A stretch of 64,000 nucleotides of DNA, taken from UBA1924 sp963976625 (GTDB lineage Bacteria; Planctomycetota; Phycisphaerae; Phycisphaerales; UBA1924). Made by a program: the position numbers and the translations under genes. Shown piece by piece: positions 19,742 through 28,809 of this stretch. Numbering within the stretch: position 1 is the first letter of the stretch; every line of letters begins with the position of its first letter. The notes beneath the pieces are model-generated. The model had not been told where the DNA came from and did not search any database. It saw only the letters and a program-made list of their open reading frames with translations. The stretch is taken from the NCBI GenBank assembly GCA_963976625.1, contig CAXBLA010000002.1, positions 1 to 64,000 of the forward strand, written 5' to 3'.

Positions 19742-19814
19742 TGGAGGACAGGGGACTTGAACCCCTAACTTCCAGCTTGCAAAGCTGGCACTCTACCAAT
19801 TGAGTTAGTCCCCC
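19742..19814 (-). tRNA. tRNA-Ala (anticodon UGC)
   Basis: On the minus strand a 73-base cloverleaf begins GGGGGAC and ends GTCCTCC plus discriminator A. The anticodon stem CCAGC/GCTGG encloses TTTGCAA, giving anticodon TGC. The T-arm is AGGGG-TTCAAGT-CCCCT. The third acceptor pair is G-U (G3-U70), the hallmark recognised by alanyl-tRNA synthetase, which agrees with the anticodon. CCA is not encoded. It stands alone, not in an rRNA operon. Confidence 0.95.
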
Positions 19815-20015
19815 ATCGGCGATCGCAGGCATTGGGCCCGCTCAACACAACTAGGGCGACACCACAAGGATGTCGGGGGCAAGTCTAGCCCCGCAATCTG
19901 AGCTTGGCGAGCGATTGCACGCGATGAAATCTTGTTGATTTCGATCGCCCCGGCCAGTGCCGAGCCCGGGTATCATCCGCTCAAAGACCGATATCTACAC
20001 GAAAGGCCCCCGCCC

Positions 20016-21008
20016 ATGCCCCAGATCACTCCCTCACCTGTATTCACTCGCACGCTCCCCCTGCTACTGGCGCTGTGCTCTGGATGGGCGATCGCGGCCC
20101 AGCCGGCATCAGTTACAGGCGAGCCGACCGATCAGAGCAACACCGCCGACGCCGAGCAGGTCGAATCCGCGCCCCCCAAGGGCTGGAGCTTCGGGCTCTC
20201 GGGCGGAGCGACCTTCGCCGGGGACGCGGACTTTGACAACGGGATTGGCGAGTTCAGCTACGACGCCTACGAGCTGGCCATCAGCGCCCGACGCATGATC
20301 GGCGACTCGGGCTCGCTCTCGATCGAGCTCAAGGGCGGGCTGATCGACTACACCATCACCCCATCGCTGGCATCGGCCGTGGGCGATGCGGCCAACATCG
20401 GCGCGGAGTTCGACACCATCACCACGATGGGGCTCACCGGGATGTACGCCCACCGGATCGACGATACCTCGTCGTGGTTTATCGGCGGCGGGGTCATCAG
20501 CGCGGGCGAAGACGACGCGGACTTTGGCGACACCCTCGACGGGCTCGCCCTTGGTGGCTACAAGCACACCTTCAGCGATAAGCTCGAGCTGGGCATCGGT
20601 GCCCTCGTCCGCACCCGGCTCGATGATGACGCGCTCGTCGTGCCCATCATCACGCTGAGCTACCGACCCGACGATCGCTGGACCATCGCCAGCGAGGGGC
20701 TCGGGGTGAAGATTGACTACAAGGCTTCAGACAAACTCAACTACGGGATCGCTGCGGAGTACGACTCCGACACCTTCCGGCTCGACGATTCCCACGCACT
20801 CGCCCGTGGCGGGGTTGCTTCACATAGCCGTATTCCAGTCTCGTTCTATACAGAGTACAAGGCCAGCGAGACGATCGAGCTCAGCGCCCGTGTCGGTGCC
20901 CAGTTTGGCGGCGAGCTCGAGATCCTCAACACCTCGGGCAACGAGATCACCTCGCAAGACATCGACACCGGGATCTTCGGCTCGTTCAATATCTCGTTCC
21001 GGTTCTGA
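20016..21008 (+). CDS. Outer membrane beta-barrel protein
   Basis: The 330-residue product has a signal peptide ending near Ala-Ile-Ala-Ala-Gln, an acidic linker to about residue 50, then repeated amphipathic strands with alternating hydrophobic residues, and it ends Phe-Asn-Ile-Ser-Phe-Arg-Phe. The terminal Phe and strand spacing are typical of an outer-membrane barrel. WSFGLSGGATFAGDADFDNG and a late ARVGAQFGGELEIL fit a family of unknown-function planctomycete surface proteins that contains DUF6268-like members; I am not certain of that assignment. ATG 20016 is preferred over 19932, which would put 28 residues before the signal. It is convergent with the cyclophilin gene 9 bases on. Confidence 0.7.
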   Translation: MPQITPSPVFTRTLPLLLALCSGWAIAAQPASVTGEPTDQSNTADAEQVESAPPKGWSFGLSGGATFAGDADFDNGIGEFSYDAYELAISARRMIGDSGSLSIELKGGLIDYTITPSLASAVGDAANIGAEFDTITTMGLTGMYAHRIDDTSSWFIGGGVISAGEDDADFGDTLDGLALGGYKHTFSDKLELGIGALVRTRLDDDALVVPIITLSYRPDDRWTIASEGLGVKIDYKASDKLNYGIAAEYDSDTFRLDDSHALARGGVASHSRIPVSFYTEYKASETIELSARVGAQFGGELEILNTSGNEITSQDIDTGIFGSFNISFRF

Positions 21009-21017
21009 TACAGGCTC

Positions 21018-22115
21018 TTAGCGACCTTGATCAATCGTTGGTTCCGTTTGCTCGCTCGCTGGCTGCTGGCTCACCACTGCGGCTCGATCCGTGATCGCGG
21101 GCGCGTTGCGTGTGCTCGCGCTGGTGATCATCGGCGGGTCGAGCGGGCGATCATTGGCCCCCACCGGCACCGCCGCGATCTGGCGGATGACCTCTGCGCC
21201 CGAAACCGCCTGAGCGAACGCGGTGTAGCGACCATCAAGGAACGAAGTGCCCTCGCGGGAAAGGCACACGAAGACCTGCGAGCCGTTGGTGTTTGGATCA
21301 GCCGCCCGGGCCATCGAGAGCACGCCGAAGCTGTGCGGAAGGCTCGATTTCTCAAGATCGATCATGTAGCCCGGCCCGCCCGAGCCCGTGCCCGATGGAT
21401 CACCGACCTGGATCACGAACGGGCGCCCGTCGGCTAGGGCCGCGACCACACGATGGAAGATCACCTGGGTATAGAAACCGTTCTGAGCAAGATGCATGAA
21501 GTTGAACGCCGTATTCGGAGCGGCATCGGGGCGCATGCGGAACACGATCTCGCCCATGGTGGTCTCGAAGACCACCTCCTGCTCGACATACACCCGGAGC
21601 CCGGAGTACACGACCTCCTGACGATCGGGCGAGTCGATCTCGCCCTTGGCGAACTTGGACGCGAGCCGATCGTCCTCGAAGACCACCTCGGCCTGCGGGT
21701 CCTCGGAAACTTTCATCGTCGTGGTATCAACGCGCGTCGCGATGTTGGGCGTGACCATGGGCTGGAGCACCAAAGGCGAGCCGTGGGCATCGGAGTCGAG
21801 ATACAGCTGGGCGAGCATGACCCGATCGGACTTGTCTGTCCAGATCGTGGGGAACAGGCTCGTCAGGTCCACGCGCCCCTTGGCCGCGGGGGCGGTGTGG
21901 ACGACTTCAAGCGTCTGGGGATCATGGAGTTTGATGGTCAGTTCGCCCGTGAACTCTTCGGGCGTATCGACTGTCACCACCACCCGTTGCCCGATCCCGA
22001 AGTAGAGCCGATCGGGCGAGAGCTGGGCAAACAGTGTTGAGGGCATCGCGCACATCAGTAGAGTCGTCAAGATCCAGTGAGCGTGCGTTGACCATCGAGT
22101 AAGCGGTGTGTTCAT
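21018..22115 (-). CDS. Periplasmic cyclophilin-type peptidyl-prolyl isomerase
   Basis: A 365-residue exported protein with a signal peptide (ending Thr-Leu-Phe-Ala-Gln). Residues about 30-170 are beta-rich and not recognised. The C-terminal half is a cyclophilin domain: VFETTMGEIVFRMRPDAAPNT, MHLAQNGFYTQVIFHRV with the catalytic-type Phe-His-Arg, FVIQVGDPSGTGSGGPGY, and a SMARAADPNTNGSQVFV segment containing the Gln/Phe residues of the active site. It would catalyse proline isomerisation of exported proteins. A Ser/Gln/Pro-rich tail follows. ATG 22115 is preferred to 22163 because it begins the signal peptide. Confidence 0.88.
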   Translation of the reverse strand: MNTPLTRWSTHAHWILTTLLMCAMPSTLFAQLSPDRLYFGIGQRVVVTVDTPEEFTGELTIKLHDPQTLEVVHTAPAAKGRVDLTSLFPTIWTDKSDRVMLAQLYLDSDAHGSPLVLQPMVTPNIATRVDTTTMKVSEDPQAEVVFEDDRLASKFAKGEIDSPDRQEVVYSGLRVYVEQEVVFETTMGEIVFRMRPDAAPNTAFNFMHLAQNGFYTQVIFHRVVAALADGRPFVIQVGDPSGTGSGGPGYMIDLEKSSLPHSFGVLSMARAADPNTNGSQVFVCLSREGTSFLDGRYTAFAQAVSGAEVIRQIAAVPVGANDRPLDPPMITSASTRNAPAITDRAAVVSQQPASEQTEPTIDQGR

Positions 22116-22223
22116 GCTCGAAGGATACACCAACAGCGATCTCGTGTTGCACGGATCGTTCAAGTAGTTCTTCAGCGTATTGGTTGAGCGATAAGATATG
22201 AAGTATCGCCCGACTTAGTCGAC

Positions 22224-23072
22224 TTAGTCGTTGTGCTTGCCGGTGCTCGATGTGAACTGATCGAGCAGCCCCCATGTTTCTCTTACGGCTTGCGAAAGCG
22301 ATTGGGTGGTGCCACCGCCCGCGCCACCGCCCTGACTCTCACGGAGCAGCAGACCGTCTGCGATCTGGTCGCCGACATCATCGACCCATTCAACTGCGAG
22401 CCCGGCCTGGAGGATATTCACCCCGCCGACATGGTTGAGATCGTTGTACGAGCGGATCGTATCGGTCACCAACGCGACCTGGCCATAGATATCCACGATC
22501 TTGCGCTGCCCATCAGGGCCCGCGCCGCGGTAGAAATAGTTCGCGATGATCTCGTCTTCGCTCGAGTTGTTCCAATCGTCGGCGGCATTATCGAAGACGA
22601 ACTCGCCGTGGTGCGACGGGCAGTAGAACACGCCGGGAGCGGTGACATAGCCCTCGTTAAACAGTATCCCGATCCCGTCCCAGAGTTCGTCTCTTGTGAA
22701 GTCGGAATATTCCTTACCCGAAAGACGAACCGTATCCATCCGGTTGAGCGAGGGCGAGTTAACTGTGTTTGAATACTGTTGCGGCAAGAACACACTATCC
22801 GGCAGGGCATCATTGAAGTCCTGCGAGTAGACACTCATCCCGAGCCCGACCTGTCGCAGGTTCGAGCCGCAGACAACCTTGCGTGCGGATTCGCGGACGG
22901 TGCTCAGCGCGGGCAGCGAGATGGCGATCAGCAATCCGATCACGGCCATCGACACCATAATGTCGATCATGGTGAAACCCGAGGGACGCGAGCCGGTAGC
23001 ACACACTCCGGCTTGAGATCGGTCTGCTCCAAATCGGGTTGTCTTGTCTTGGTTATCCAAGTGTTGACCCAT
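22224..23072 (-). CDS. Type II/IV pseudopilin-like protein (DUF1559-like)
   Basis: The 282-residue product has a long leader, then a prepilin cleavage site in PSGFTMIDIMVSMAVIGLLI: cleavage after Gly, Phe at +1. The helix is followed by a globular domain with a Cys pair (VVCGSNL, FYCPSHH) and an H-x-Gly-Gly segment near the C-terminus (LNHVGGVNILQAG) resembling the DUF1559 H-x9-DG motif common in planctomycetes. Position +5 is Asp instead of the near-universal Glu. Its role is probably in a type II secretion-like or surface fibre system. ATG 23072 is chosen; an upstream TTG at 23102 is in frame. The GGGTT-poor C-terminus ends Lys-His-Asn-Asp. Confidence 0.85.
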   Translation of the reverse strand: MGQHLDNQDKTTRFGADRSQAGVCATGSRPSGFTMIDIMVSMAVIGLLIAISLPALSTVRESARKVVCGSNLRQVGLGMSVYSQDFNDALPDSVFLPQQYSNTVNSPSLNRMDTVRLSGKEYSDFTRDELWDGIGILFNEGYVTAPGVFYCPSHHGEFVFDNAADDWNNSSEDEIIANYFYRGAGPDGQRKIVDIYGQVALVTDTIRSYNDLNHVGGVNILQAGLAVEWVDDVGDQIADGLLLRESQGGGAGGGTTQSLSQAVRETWGLLDQFTSSTGKHND

Positions 23073-23448
23073 TCCTATTCTTGCGTCTTCACCCGATCGC
23101 AATCGAGAGAAGACGAACTCTGCATGCTGTTATCCAACCGAGCGTGTCCTCTGGTATGAAGGCACGCCGAGTCCGATTTGTTCCACTCGGGAAACGAGTC
23201 CCGGTCCCATGCACTATGAAGATATCGGAAATGTTCTCATTGAGCAACCCCAATTCTCTGAAATTGGGACCAACCACCCCTCAATAGCGAACAAAAGCCG
23301 ACCAGTCATATCGGACCCAAAGCACAATTGAATAAAATTCTCTGCAAAGACAGGACTTGCAAGCATCCATCCGTTCTGGTACTCGTATAGACCGCTGGTC
23401 TGTGGGGTGGTTTCACAGGCTCCGGGCGCACTCGTACCCCGGTGGTAT
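23073..23448. other. Intergenic region with small hairpins
   Basis: No convincing gene. It is A/T-richer than the flanks. Small perfect hairpins occur at 23185-23199 (ACTCG, loop GGAAA), 23249-23268 (CCCAATT with its complement) and 23389-23401 (AGACC, loop GCT). None has a T run. The region holds the divergent starts of the pseudopilin and sigma-factor genes, so promoters should lie here, but I see no clear consensus box. Confidence 0.4.
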
Positions 23449-24141
23449 ATGAAGAATAAGAATACTCAACATCAGCCCGAAACGGAATCCAGCTCTGGAT
23501 CATCCGCCAAGGGCACGCAAGCCCAGGGCGCTTCACGCCCGCCACCTCCGCCCTTGCGGGCGAGTGATCTCACGGGCCAAGATAAGGTTGATTACGAACT
23601 GATGCAACGCGTTGCGACAAATCAGGAAGCCGCTGTCAGCGAGCTCTACGACCGATTCGGGTCGCTGGTTTTCCGTATGGCATATCAGTCGATGCCCACA
23701 CGCTCGGAAGCCGAGGACGGGGTCCAGGAGATCTTCGTCCGCCTGTGGCGCACCGCGGATCGCTACGACCCACGCAAGGCCGCACTGGTCACCTGGGTCA
23801 TGCTGCTGACCCGTCGTCATCTAGTGGACAAGCTCCGCAGAAAGCGTGCACGCATCAAGACCGCGATGCTCGACGACTCCTTGGCATCGGGGATCGGCGC
23901 GTGGATCGAATCCGACGCCGGCAAAAGAATGGAACACGATGAGCACTTCAAAACGCTCATTCAAAAAGTAGACACGCTCCCAGAACTACAGAAAACAGTA
24001 GTGATGAGGGCCTACCTGGGTGGGCAGACACTCAGGCAAATCAGTGAAGAACTCGATACCCCCTTGGGTACGATCAAATCAGCCCTCAGCAGGGCGCTGG
24101 TCCGTTTGCGCGAGCGGACCGGAGAGGAAGTTAAGTCATGA
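23449..24141 (+). CDS. ECF-type RNA polymerase sigma factor
   Basis: A 230-residue sigma-70 family factor. Region 2 spans about residues 48-120, with ELYDRFGSLVFRMAYQSM and EDGVQEIFVRLWRTADRYDP (core-binding and -10 contact), and region 4 about 160-225, with LRQISEELDTPLGTIKSALSRAL, a helix-turn-helix for the -35 box. Regions 1.1 and 3 are absent, which marks an ECF factor. The N-terminal 40 residues are Ser/Gln/Pro-rich and unusual. The stop overlaps the start of the next gene, a membrane anti-sigma factor (ATGA). ATG 23449 is preferred to GTG 23407. It probably answers an envelope signal; the regulon is unknown. Confidence 0.92.
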   Translation: MKNKNTQHQPETESSSGSSAKGTQAQGASRPPPPPLRASDLTGQDKVDYELMQRVATNQEAAVSELYDRFGSLVFRMAYQSMPTRSEAEDGVQEIFVRLWRTADRYDPRKAALVTWVMLLTRRHLVDKLRRKRARIKTAMLDDSLASGIGAWIESDAGKRMEHDEHFKTLIQKVDTLPELQKTVVMRAYLGGQTLRQISEELDTPLGTIKSALSRALVRLRERTGEEVKS

Positions 24142-25049
24142 ATACCCACGAACTCATCGAATCGACCATGCTCCACGCACTCGGATTGCTCGACGATTCT
24201 GAACGCGAGGCCTACGAGGCCGCGTTCGCATCGGCGCCGCAAGCGATCCAGCTCCGCGTGCGCGAAGAAGCCCGCCGTATGGCCGACCTCGGTGATCTAT
24301 TCCCCGAGCACGAGCCCGACATGGAGCTCCGCACCATGGTGCTCTCGGCGGTCCGCGCCGCGATGCGCGAAGAGCAGAACGAGGCACGAATCGCCCAGAC
24401 AACCGCAGCTGCTGCAGCCGTCGCGCCGCTTCATCCTGCGGGCAACGCATCAGGGAACGCATCAGCTAATGGGGTCATCGCCAAGATCGACGCCAACACC
24501 ACGCCCCAACGCGCCACCTCACAACCCAAGCTCTCCTCGAGCCCACGCGTGAACCAGCTCTGGCGTGTGGCCGCGATCGGCTTCGCCGCCGCGTCCATCG
24601 CGATCGGGACCATCACCGTCAACATGCAGCAGACCTTCAAAATGGTGCAGTCGCGAGCACTGGTCACTAACCTCTACGACACGATCGGCGCCCAATACCT
24701 TGAGTCCACGATCTTCGATGAGAGCACCCAACGCGTCGCACTCACCGCTCAGGGCCAGAACCAGACCTCGGCCGTCGCCGCGGTCTGGACGAATCCTGAT
24801 TGGGCGACCGGTCGGCTCTTCGTCAAGAACCTCGCCGGCGAATCCAACGAGCCCTTCCGCCTGGTCGTGCTCGACAGCGAGGGCAACATCGTCCGCGAGA
24901 TCGCGACCTTCGCGCCCACCGGCGAGTTCCAAGACTTCGATGTCGATGTGAATCTCGCCACCGAACGCAACCTGGCAATCTACCCCGCGTTGATCGAAGA
25001 CATCCAGAGCGCCGCCCCCGTGCTCACCAGCTCGCAAGGCTCGCTCTAA
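24138..25049 (+). CDS. Membrane-anchored anti-sigma factor (RskA-like)
   Basis: The 303-residue protein overlaps the sigma gene by 4 bases and is most likely its inhibitor. Residues 1-75 form a helical anti-sigma domain (HELIESTMLHALGLLDDSEREAYE), without an HxxxCxxC zinc motif. A Pro/Thr/Ala-rich linker leads to one transmembrane helix at about residues 148-168 (VAAIGFAAASIAIGTI). The C-terminal extracytoplasmic domain (about residues 170-303) has a WTNPDWATGRLFVKNLAG core like RskA/SigK-type anti-sigma factors. Release of the sigma factor would follow proteolysis of the membrane protein after an envelope signal; this is inference. A terminator follows the stop. Confidence 0.88.
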   Translation: MNTHELIESTMLHALGLLDDSEREAYEAAFASAPQAIQLRVREEARRMADLGDLFPEHEPDMELRTMVLSAVRAAMREEQNEARIAQTTAAAAAVAPLHPAGNASGNASANGVIAKIDANTTPQRATSQPKLSSSPRVNQLWRVAAIGFAAASIAIGTITVNMQQTFKMVQSRALVTNLYDTIGAQYLESTIFDESTQRVALTAQGQNQTSAVAAVWTNPDWATGRLFVKNLAGESNEPFRLVVLDSEGNIVREIATFAPTGEFQDFDVDVNLATERNLAIYPALIEDIQSAAPVLTSSQGSL

Positions 25050-25087
25050 GCGGCTCCGCTGGGAAGAGCAGTATCGCACCGAACTCA

Positions 25088-25115
25088 AAAGGCCGACCCT
25101 AACGGGTCGGCCTTT
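25088..25115 (+). terminator. Rho-independent terminator of the sigma/anti-sigma operon
   Basis: A perfect 12-bp stem, AAAGGCCGACCC with its complement, around TAAC, followed by TTTGTTTG. It begins 39 bases after the anti-sigma stop. Confidence 0.85.
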
Positions 25116-25220
25116 GTTTGTATCCAAACGCTGTTTCAAATCTACCTGATCGCCCATGGCCCAACACAAAATTGTGGATAAGTCATCGAGGGCACACTAG
25201 ATCGCATCGTTGCGTGTGCA

Positions 25221-27590
25221 TTAGGCTTCGCCGGGCATCTGCCATTGGTCATCTTCGAAGAGCCCATCGACCCGCGAATCGCTCTCGAACCGTGCCTTGG
25301 CGGCGCTGAGTCGTCTCCAGAGGATCCCGCCTAGGAAAATCGCCCCCAGCATCGAGCCGCCGAAGATCATCCCGGCCATCTCGATCCGCCTTGTATCAAG
25401 CGGGGTCTTGCCGACCTGCGCTGATTCTTTGATCATCGTCAGCGAGCTGTCCGAACGACGGACCCGGGCATTGTTGGCGGCACTCGACAACGCGACCGCG
25501 AAGGTATCGAGCACACGCTGGGTGCGCTGGGCGCCCTCGCCGCGGTATTCCAAGACCACAGTGCCGGGCGTTGCCGACGAGACATCAAGCGAGGTCTCCA
25601 TCGAGCGGGTGAGCTCGCCGGGGACGCTGTACTCGCTGATCCCGCGTCGCTTCATGCGATCGGCCGCGACCTCCATAAAGCGGGGGTCGGCCACCAGCTG
25701 CGTGATGTAGGTCTCCCACATCTGCATGTCCGCTTCGCTGAGCTTGGCATCGCCGCCAGAAGCGGCCATCGTCACCTTGGCCGCGTACACCCCGGGGGCG
25801 ACGCGATCAGCGACAAACCAGCTCGTCACGCCAAGCACCAGTGTGATCGCGGTGATCGAGATCAACCCGAGGAACATGCCCGAGCGGACCTCTCGCCCGT
25901 GATACTTCCGCTGAGCCGACGAGATCACTTCGTAGGCCTGGGCCAGCTCGGCGCGTTTCATCAGCACCTGCTCGCACTGCTCGTAGCGTGTACGCAGGGC
26001 ATCGCTGGCGAGCCGAATCTTCTCGGCGTCGCCGTTGAGAATCCGGCGCATCTTCTTGAGCCGAGTCTTGCGATGGGTCGCCCACTCGTCAGGAGCGGCT
26101 TTGGGTGAGTTCTGCGCCGCTTCGAGATCGTTGCCGAGCTTCTCGATCGTGGCGAAGAGCTCGGCGGACTGGTCCGCGAGTTCCTGGATCTTGGCCTGCC
26201 CCTCTTCGATCTGCTGATCACGCAGGGCGATCTCGTCGTTCATCAAACTCAGCTGGGCGTTGGCTTCGTCGAGCTTGGCCTGCTGCTCGGCGTTCTCTTG
26301 TTCGTTGTTCTGGCCCTGGCCGCTGGCCTGCTCGACCTGCTCGCTCAGCCCCAAGATTTTCTGCTCAAGCTCGTCCTTGAGCTTGCTCTTGTCGGCACGC
26401 TCGCTGGCCAATGCCTCGTCGGCGTTGACCGAGATCTCCTTGATCTGGGCCTTGAGCGATTCGACCTGCGCGTGCGAATCCGCGAGCTCTTTGGTGAGCC
26501 CACCGACGCGCCCCTCGTTCTCTTGGCCCTGCTCGCCGAGTTCGTGGGCGGTCTTACGGATCGATTCGAGCTCCTGCGTGGCCGCGTTGAGCTTGGTTGT
26601 CAGCTCCTCGACGCGTTTGGCCGACTCGCTGCTCGTGGTGTTCTTCTGGTTTTCGAGCTCCTCGACCTTGGCGCGCAGCTCCTCGACGAGCTGCGACTCG
26701 AGCGACAGCAGCTCGCTGTTCTCGGCGATCTGCGCCTCGTACTGCTCACGGATGGTGCTCAGCTCGTGCTCGAGCCCCCCCGCCTTCTCGGCGAGCTCTT
26801 CGATCGTGTGCGAACGATCGCCCAGCTCGATCTCCTTGCCTCGCAGCTTGGAGATAGCAGCCTGCAGCTCGCCCGATGCCTTGGCGAGTTCTTCCTTGCT
26901 GGTATCCAGCTCGGCGATCGCGGCCTTGTGGGCCTGCTTGATCTCCGCGATCTCCTGTGATTTCGTGTTCGCGTCCTGGTTCATTGAGTCAAGGCGCGAC
27001 TGGGCGATGCCCAGCTCTTTGGTCGCCGTTTCGAGCTTGGCCGTCGCCGCGTCCTCGCGGGCGAGTTTTTCCTTCGCCTGGGCCTCGAGCGTATCGAGCT
27101 CGGCCTTGCGCTTGGACAAGCCGTCGAGCTGGCTGTCGAGTTCGTTGATCTTGACTTCGAGCGTTTTGTTCTTGGATTCGAGGTCCGCTTCTTGCTGCTC
27201 GAGCAGCTCGGCCTGCGACGCGATCTTGGACTCGCGCTGCTCCAACCCGCTGGCGCGCTGGATCAGGTTCATCTCACGCGATTCAAAGTCCTGGCGCATC
27301 TCCGCCAGCTCCACCTCGCGGCTCGTCAGCTCGGTCTCACGGTTCTCAAGCTCGCTGCTCTGCTCCTCGAGCGCACGCTTCTGGTTCCCCAGCTCGGTCA
27401 TCGCGACGCGGTGCTCTTCGTGTGCTTTGCGCAGCGCCCCGAGCTGCGATTCGACCCCCTCGATCACATCAAGCACATCATCCTCGGCCTTGCGCATCTT
27501 CATCTCGGCTTGCGGATTGGGCTCGGGCGTTTTATGGCGCTTCCGCGATGACGCGGCTTCATTGGTTGTTTGTTCGTGCTTCGGGTCCAT
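25221..27590 (-). CDS. Giant coiled-coil protein with Wzz-like membrane hairpin
   Basis: I know no named family for this architecture. Residues about 30-510 of 789 are one almost unbroken coiled coil, rich in Glu, Gln, Leu and Lys with repeated heptads such as LEQRESKIASQAELLEQQ, and no enzymatic motif. After a basic bridge (about 520-570) comes a transmembrane segment (about 570-592, FLGLISITAITLVLGVTSWF), a soluble domain of about 110 residues with VSSATPGTVVLEYRG, and a second membrane segment (MAGMIFGGSMLGAIFLGGIL). A soluble domain between two helices recalls Wzz chain-length regulators, here with a huge cytosolic extension. GAGGAG lies 6 bases before ATG 27590. It follows, on the opposite strand, the sigma/anti-sigma pair. 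Confidence 0.7.
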   Translation of the reverse strand: MDPKHEQTTNEAASSRKRHKTPEPNPQAEMKMRKAEDDVLDVIEGVESQLGALRKAHEEHRVAMTELGNQKRALEEQSSELENRETELTSREVELAEMRQDFESREMNLIQRASGLEQRESKIASQAELLEQQEADLESKNKTLEVKINELDSQLDGLSKRKAELDTLEAQAKEKLAREDAATAKLETATKELGIAQSRLDSMNQDANTKSQEIAEIKQAHKAAIAELDTSKEELAKASGELQAAISKLRGKEIELGDRSHTIEELAEKAGGLEHELSTIREQYEAQIAENSELLSLESQLVEELRAKVEELENQKNTTSSESAKRVEELTTKLNAATQELESIRKTAHELGEQGQENEGRVGGLTKELADSHAQVESLKAQIKEISVNADEALASERADKSKLKDELEQKILGLSEQVEQASGQGQNNEQENAEQQAKLDEANAQLSLMNDEIALRDQQIEEGQAKIQELADQSAELFATIEKLGNDLEAAQNSPKAAPDEWATHRKTRLKKMRRILNGDAEKIRLASDALRTRYEQCEQVLMKRAELAQAYEVISSAQRKYHGREVRSGMFLGLISITAITLVLGVTSWFVADRVAPGVYAAKVTMAASGGDAKLSEADMQMWETYITQLVADPRFMEVAADRMKRRGISEYSVPGELTRSMETSLDVSSATPGTVVLEYRGEGAQRTQRVLDTFAVALSSAANNARVRRSDSSLTMIKESAQVGKTPLDTRRIEMAGMIFGGSMLGAIFLGGILWRRLSAAKARFESDSRVDGLFEDDQWQMPGEA

Positions 27591-27855
27591 GCACATCTCC
27601 TCACCGGCTCACGCCGAGTTCGATCTTCACCGTCCGCCCAGCTGGACTCGGATCGTTCAGCCAATAACAGACAAATCATGTATCGACCTGTCAACCCCCC
27701 ATATCGATCTCGGCGCGGATTTTGCGCCGAACGGATCACGGTCATGCCAGACGATCCGGTTATGCCTCCTCGCTCGATCGTGCCAGCGTCCGAGAAACCA
27801 GCCGCCCCACCTGAGCCCATCTCAACGCGCATCGCAACGCCCGCTACCATCCTCT

Positions 27856-28803
27856 ATGAACACACGCCCCGGCGACATCACCCTCGAGCTTGAGCGAATC
27901 AGGCTCGCCGTCAATCCCCGCTTAGGGGGCTCAATCACGGGCCTGATGGTCAAGGACCAGCACACAAGCAGATGGACGCCGGTGCTCCGGACGATGTCGC
28001 CCCATGCAGACTCCCCCTCGGACGCCGGCTCCTTCGTCATGGCCCCGTGGACCAACCGGATCAAGGACGCCGTATTCAAACACGACGGGCAAACCTACAC
28101 CCTGCGCTCCAATAACTCGGACGGCTCGGCCATCCACGGCTACGCCCGCGACGCTCCCTGGAAAATCACCGATCGCTCCCCCATCACCGCCCGCCTCGTG
28201 CTCGACTCCCGCACCTGCGAACCGGAGCTGATCAACTACCCATTCCACTTCGGTGCGGTTCAACGCTTTGAGATCAGCCCTGATGCCGTCGAGATCGAGC
28301 TCTCGATCACCAACCTCGACGCCCACCCCATCCCCGTCGGGTGCGGGCACCATCCCTACATCCACCGCCACCTATTCTCGGACGACGATGACCTGCGCAT
28401 CAAACTCGATGTCGATGGTCGGTACCCAACCGCGGGCTGCATCCCCACCGGTGAGCCGATCAGCGATGATGTGTGTACCGCGCTGGGCAAGGGCGAGCCG
28501 ATCGGGAACCCGGGGCTCGACGATGTCTTCAGCGGGTTTGGCGGGCAAGCAACCTTCGACTGGAATGCGAGCAACACCCGCATGACCATGAGCTGTTCAT
28601 CGAACCTCAACCATGTGGTCATATATACACCCCGCGACGAATCTGGCTCAGCCAACGAGTTCGTGTGCGTCGAGCCCGTCACGATGGTCAACAACGGGTT
28701 CAACCGGTTAGCCCAAGGGCAGAATGGCACCGGCGTGCAGATGCTCGCGCCCAACGAGAGCCTGCGCACCACGATGCGTCTGGCGTTTAGTTCGATGAAG
28801 TAA
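27856..28803 (+). CDS. Aldose 1-epimerase family protein (galactose mutarotase-like)
   Basis: A 315-residue protein of the galactose-mutarotase superfamily. The beta-sandwich starts near residue 12 (LAVNPRLGGSITGLMV). MAPWTNRIKDAVFKHDGQ has the Asn/Arg substrate contacts; IHGYARDAPW holds a conserved His, and PVGCGHHPYIHRHL a second His, together the usual mutarotase catalytic pair; GNPGLDDVFSGF is the next conserved block. A late Glu in FVCVEPVTMVNNGF fits the catalytic base. It interconverts anomers of an aldose; the sugar is not known. ATG 27856 begins the fold. It is convergent with LipA 6 bases downstream and lies divergent to the coiled-coil gene. Confidence 0.85.
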   Translation: MNTRPGDITLELERIRLAVNPRLGGSITGLMVKDQHTSRWTPVLRTMSPHADSPSDAGSFVMAPWTNRIKDAVFKHDGQTYTLRSNNSDGSAIHGYARDAPWKITDRSPITARLVLDSRTCEPELINYPFHFGAVQRFEISPDAVEIELSITNLDAHPIPVGCGHHPYIHRHLFSDDDDLRIKLDVDGRYPTAGCIPTGEPISDDVCTALGKGEPIGNPGLDDVFSGFGGQATFDWNASNTRMTMSCSSNLNHVVIYTPRDESGSANEFVCVEPVTMVNNGFNRLAQGQNGTGVQMLAPNESLRTTMRLAFSSMK

Positions 28804-28809
28804 CCAGTT

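Noticed and set aside
19638..19832. A 64-residue open frame over the tRNA-Ala gene
   Set aside because: It is produced by translating the tRNA; the cloverleaf and G3-U70 pair explain the sequence.
23039..23287. Small open frames in the sigma-factor upstream region
   Set aside because: No ribosome-binding site, no homology pattern and overlapping frames on both strands, so they look random.
26260..27855. A long open frame on the plus strand running through the coiled-coil gene into the aldose epimerase
   Set aside because: It is antisense to the coiled-coil gene, its composition is Ser/Cys/Leu-heavy, and only the part from ATG 27856 matches a protein family.
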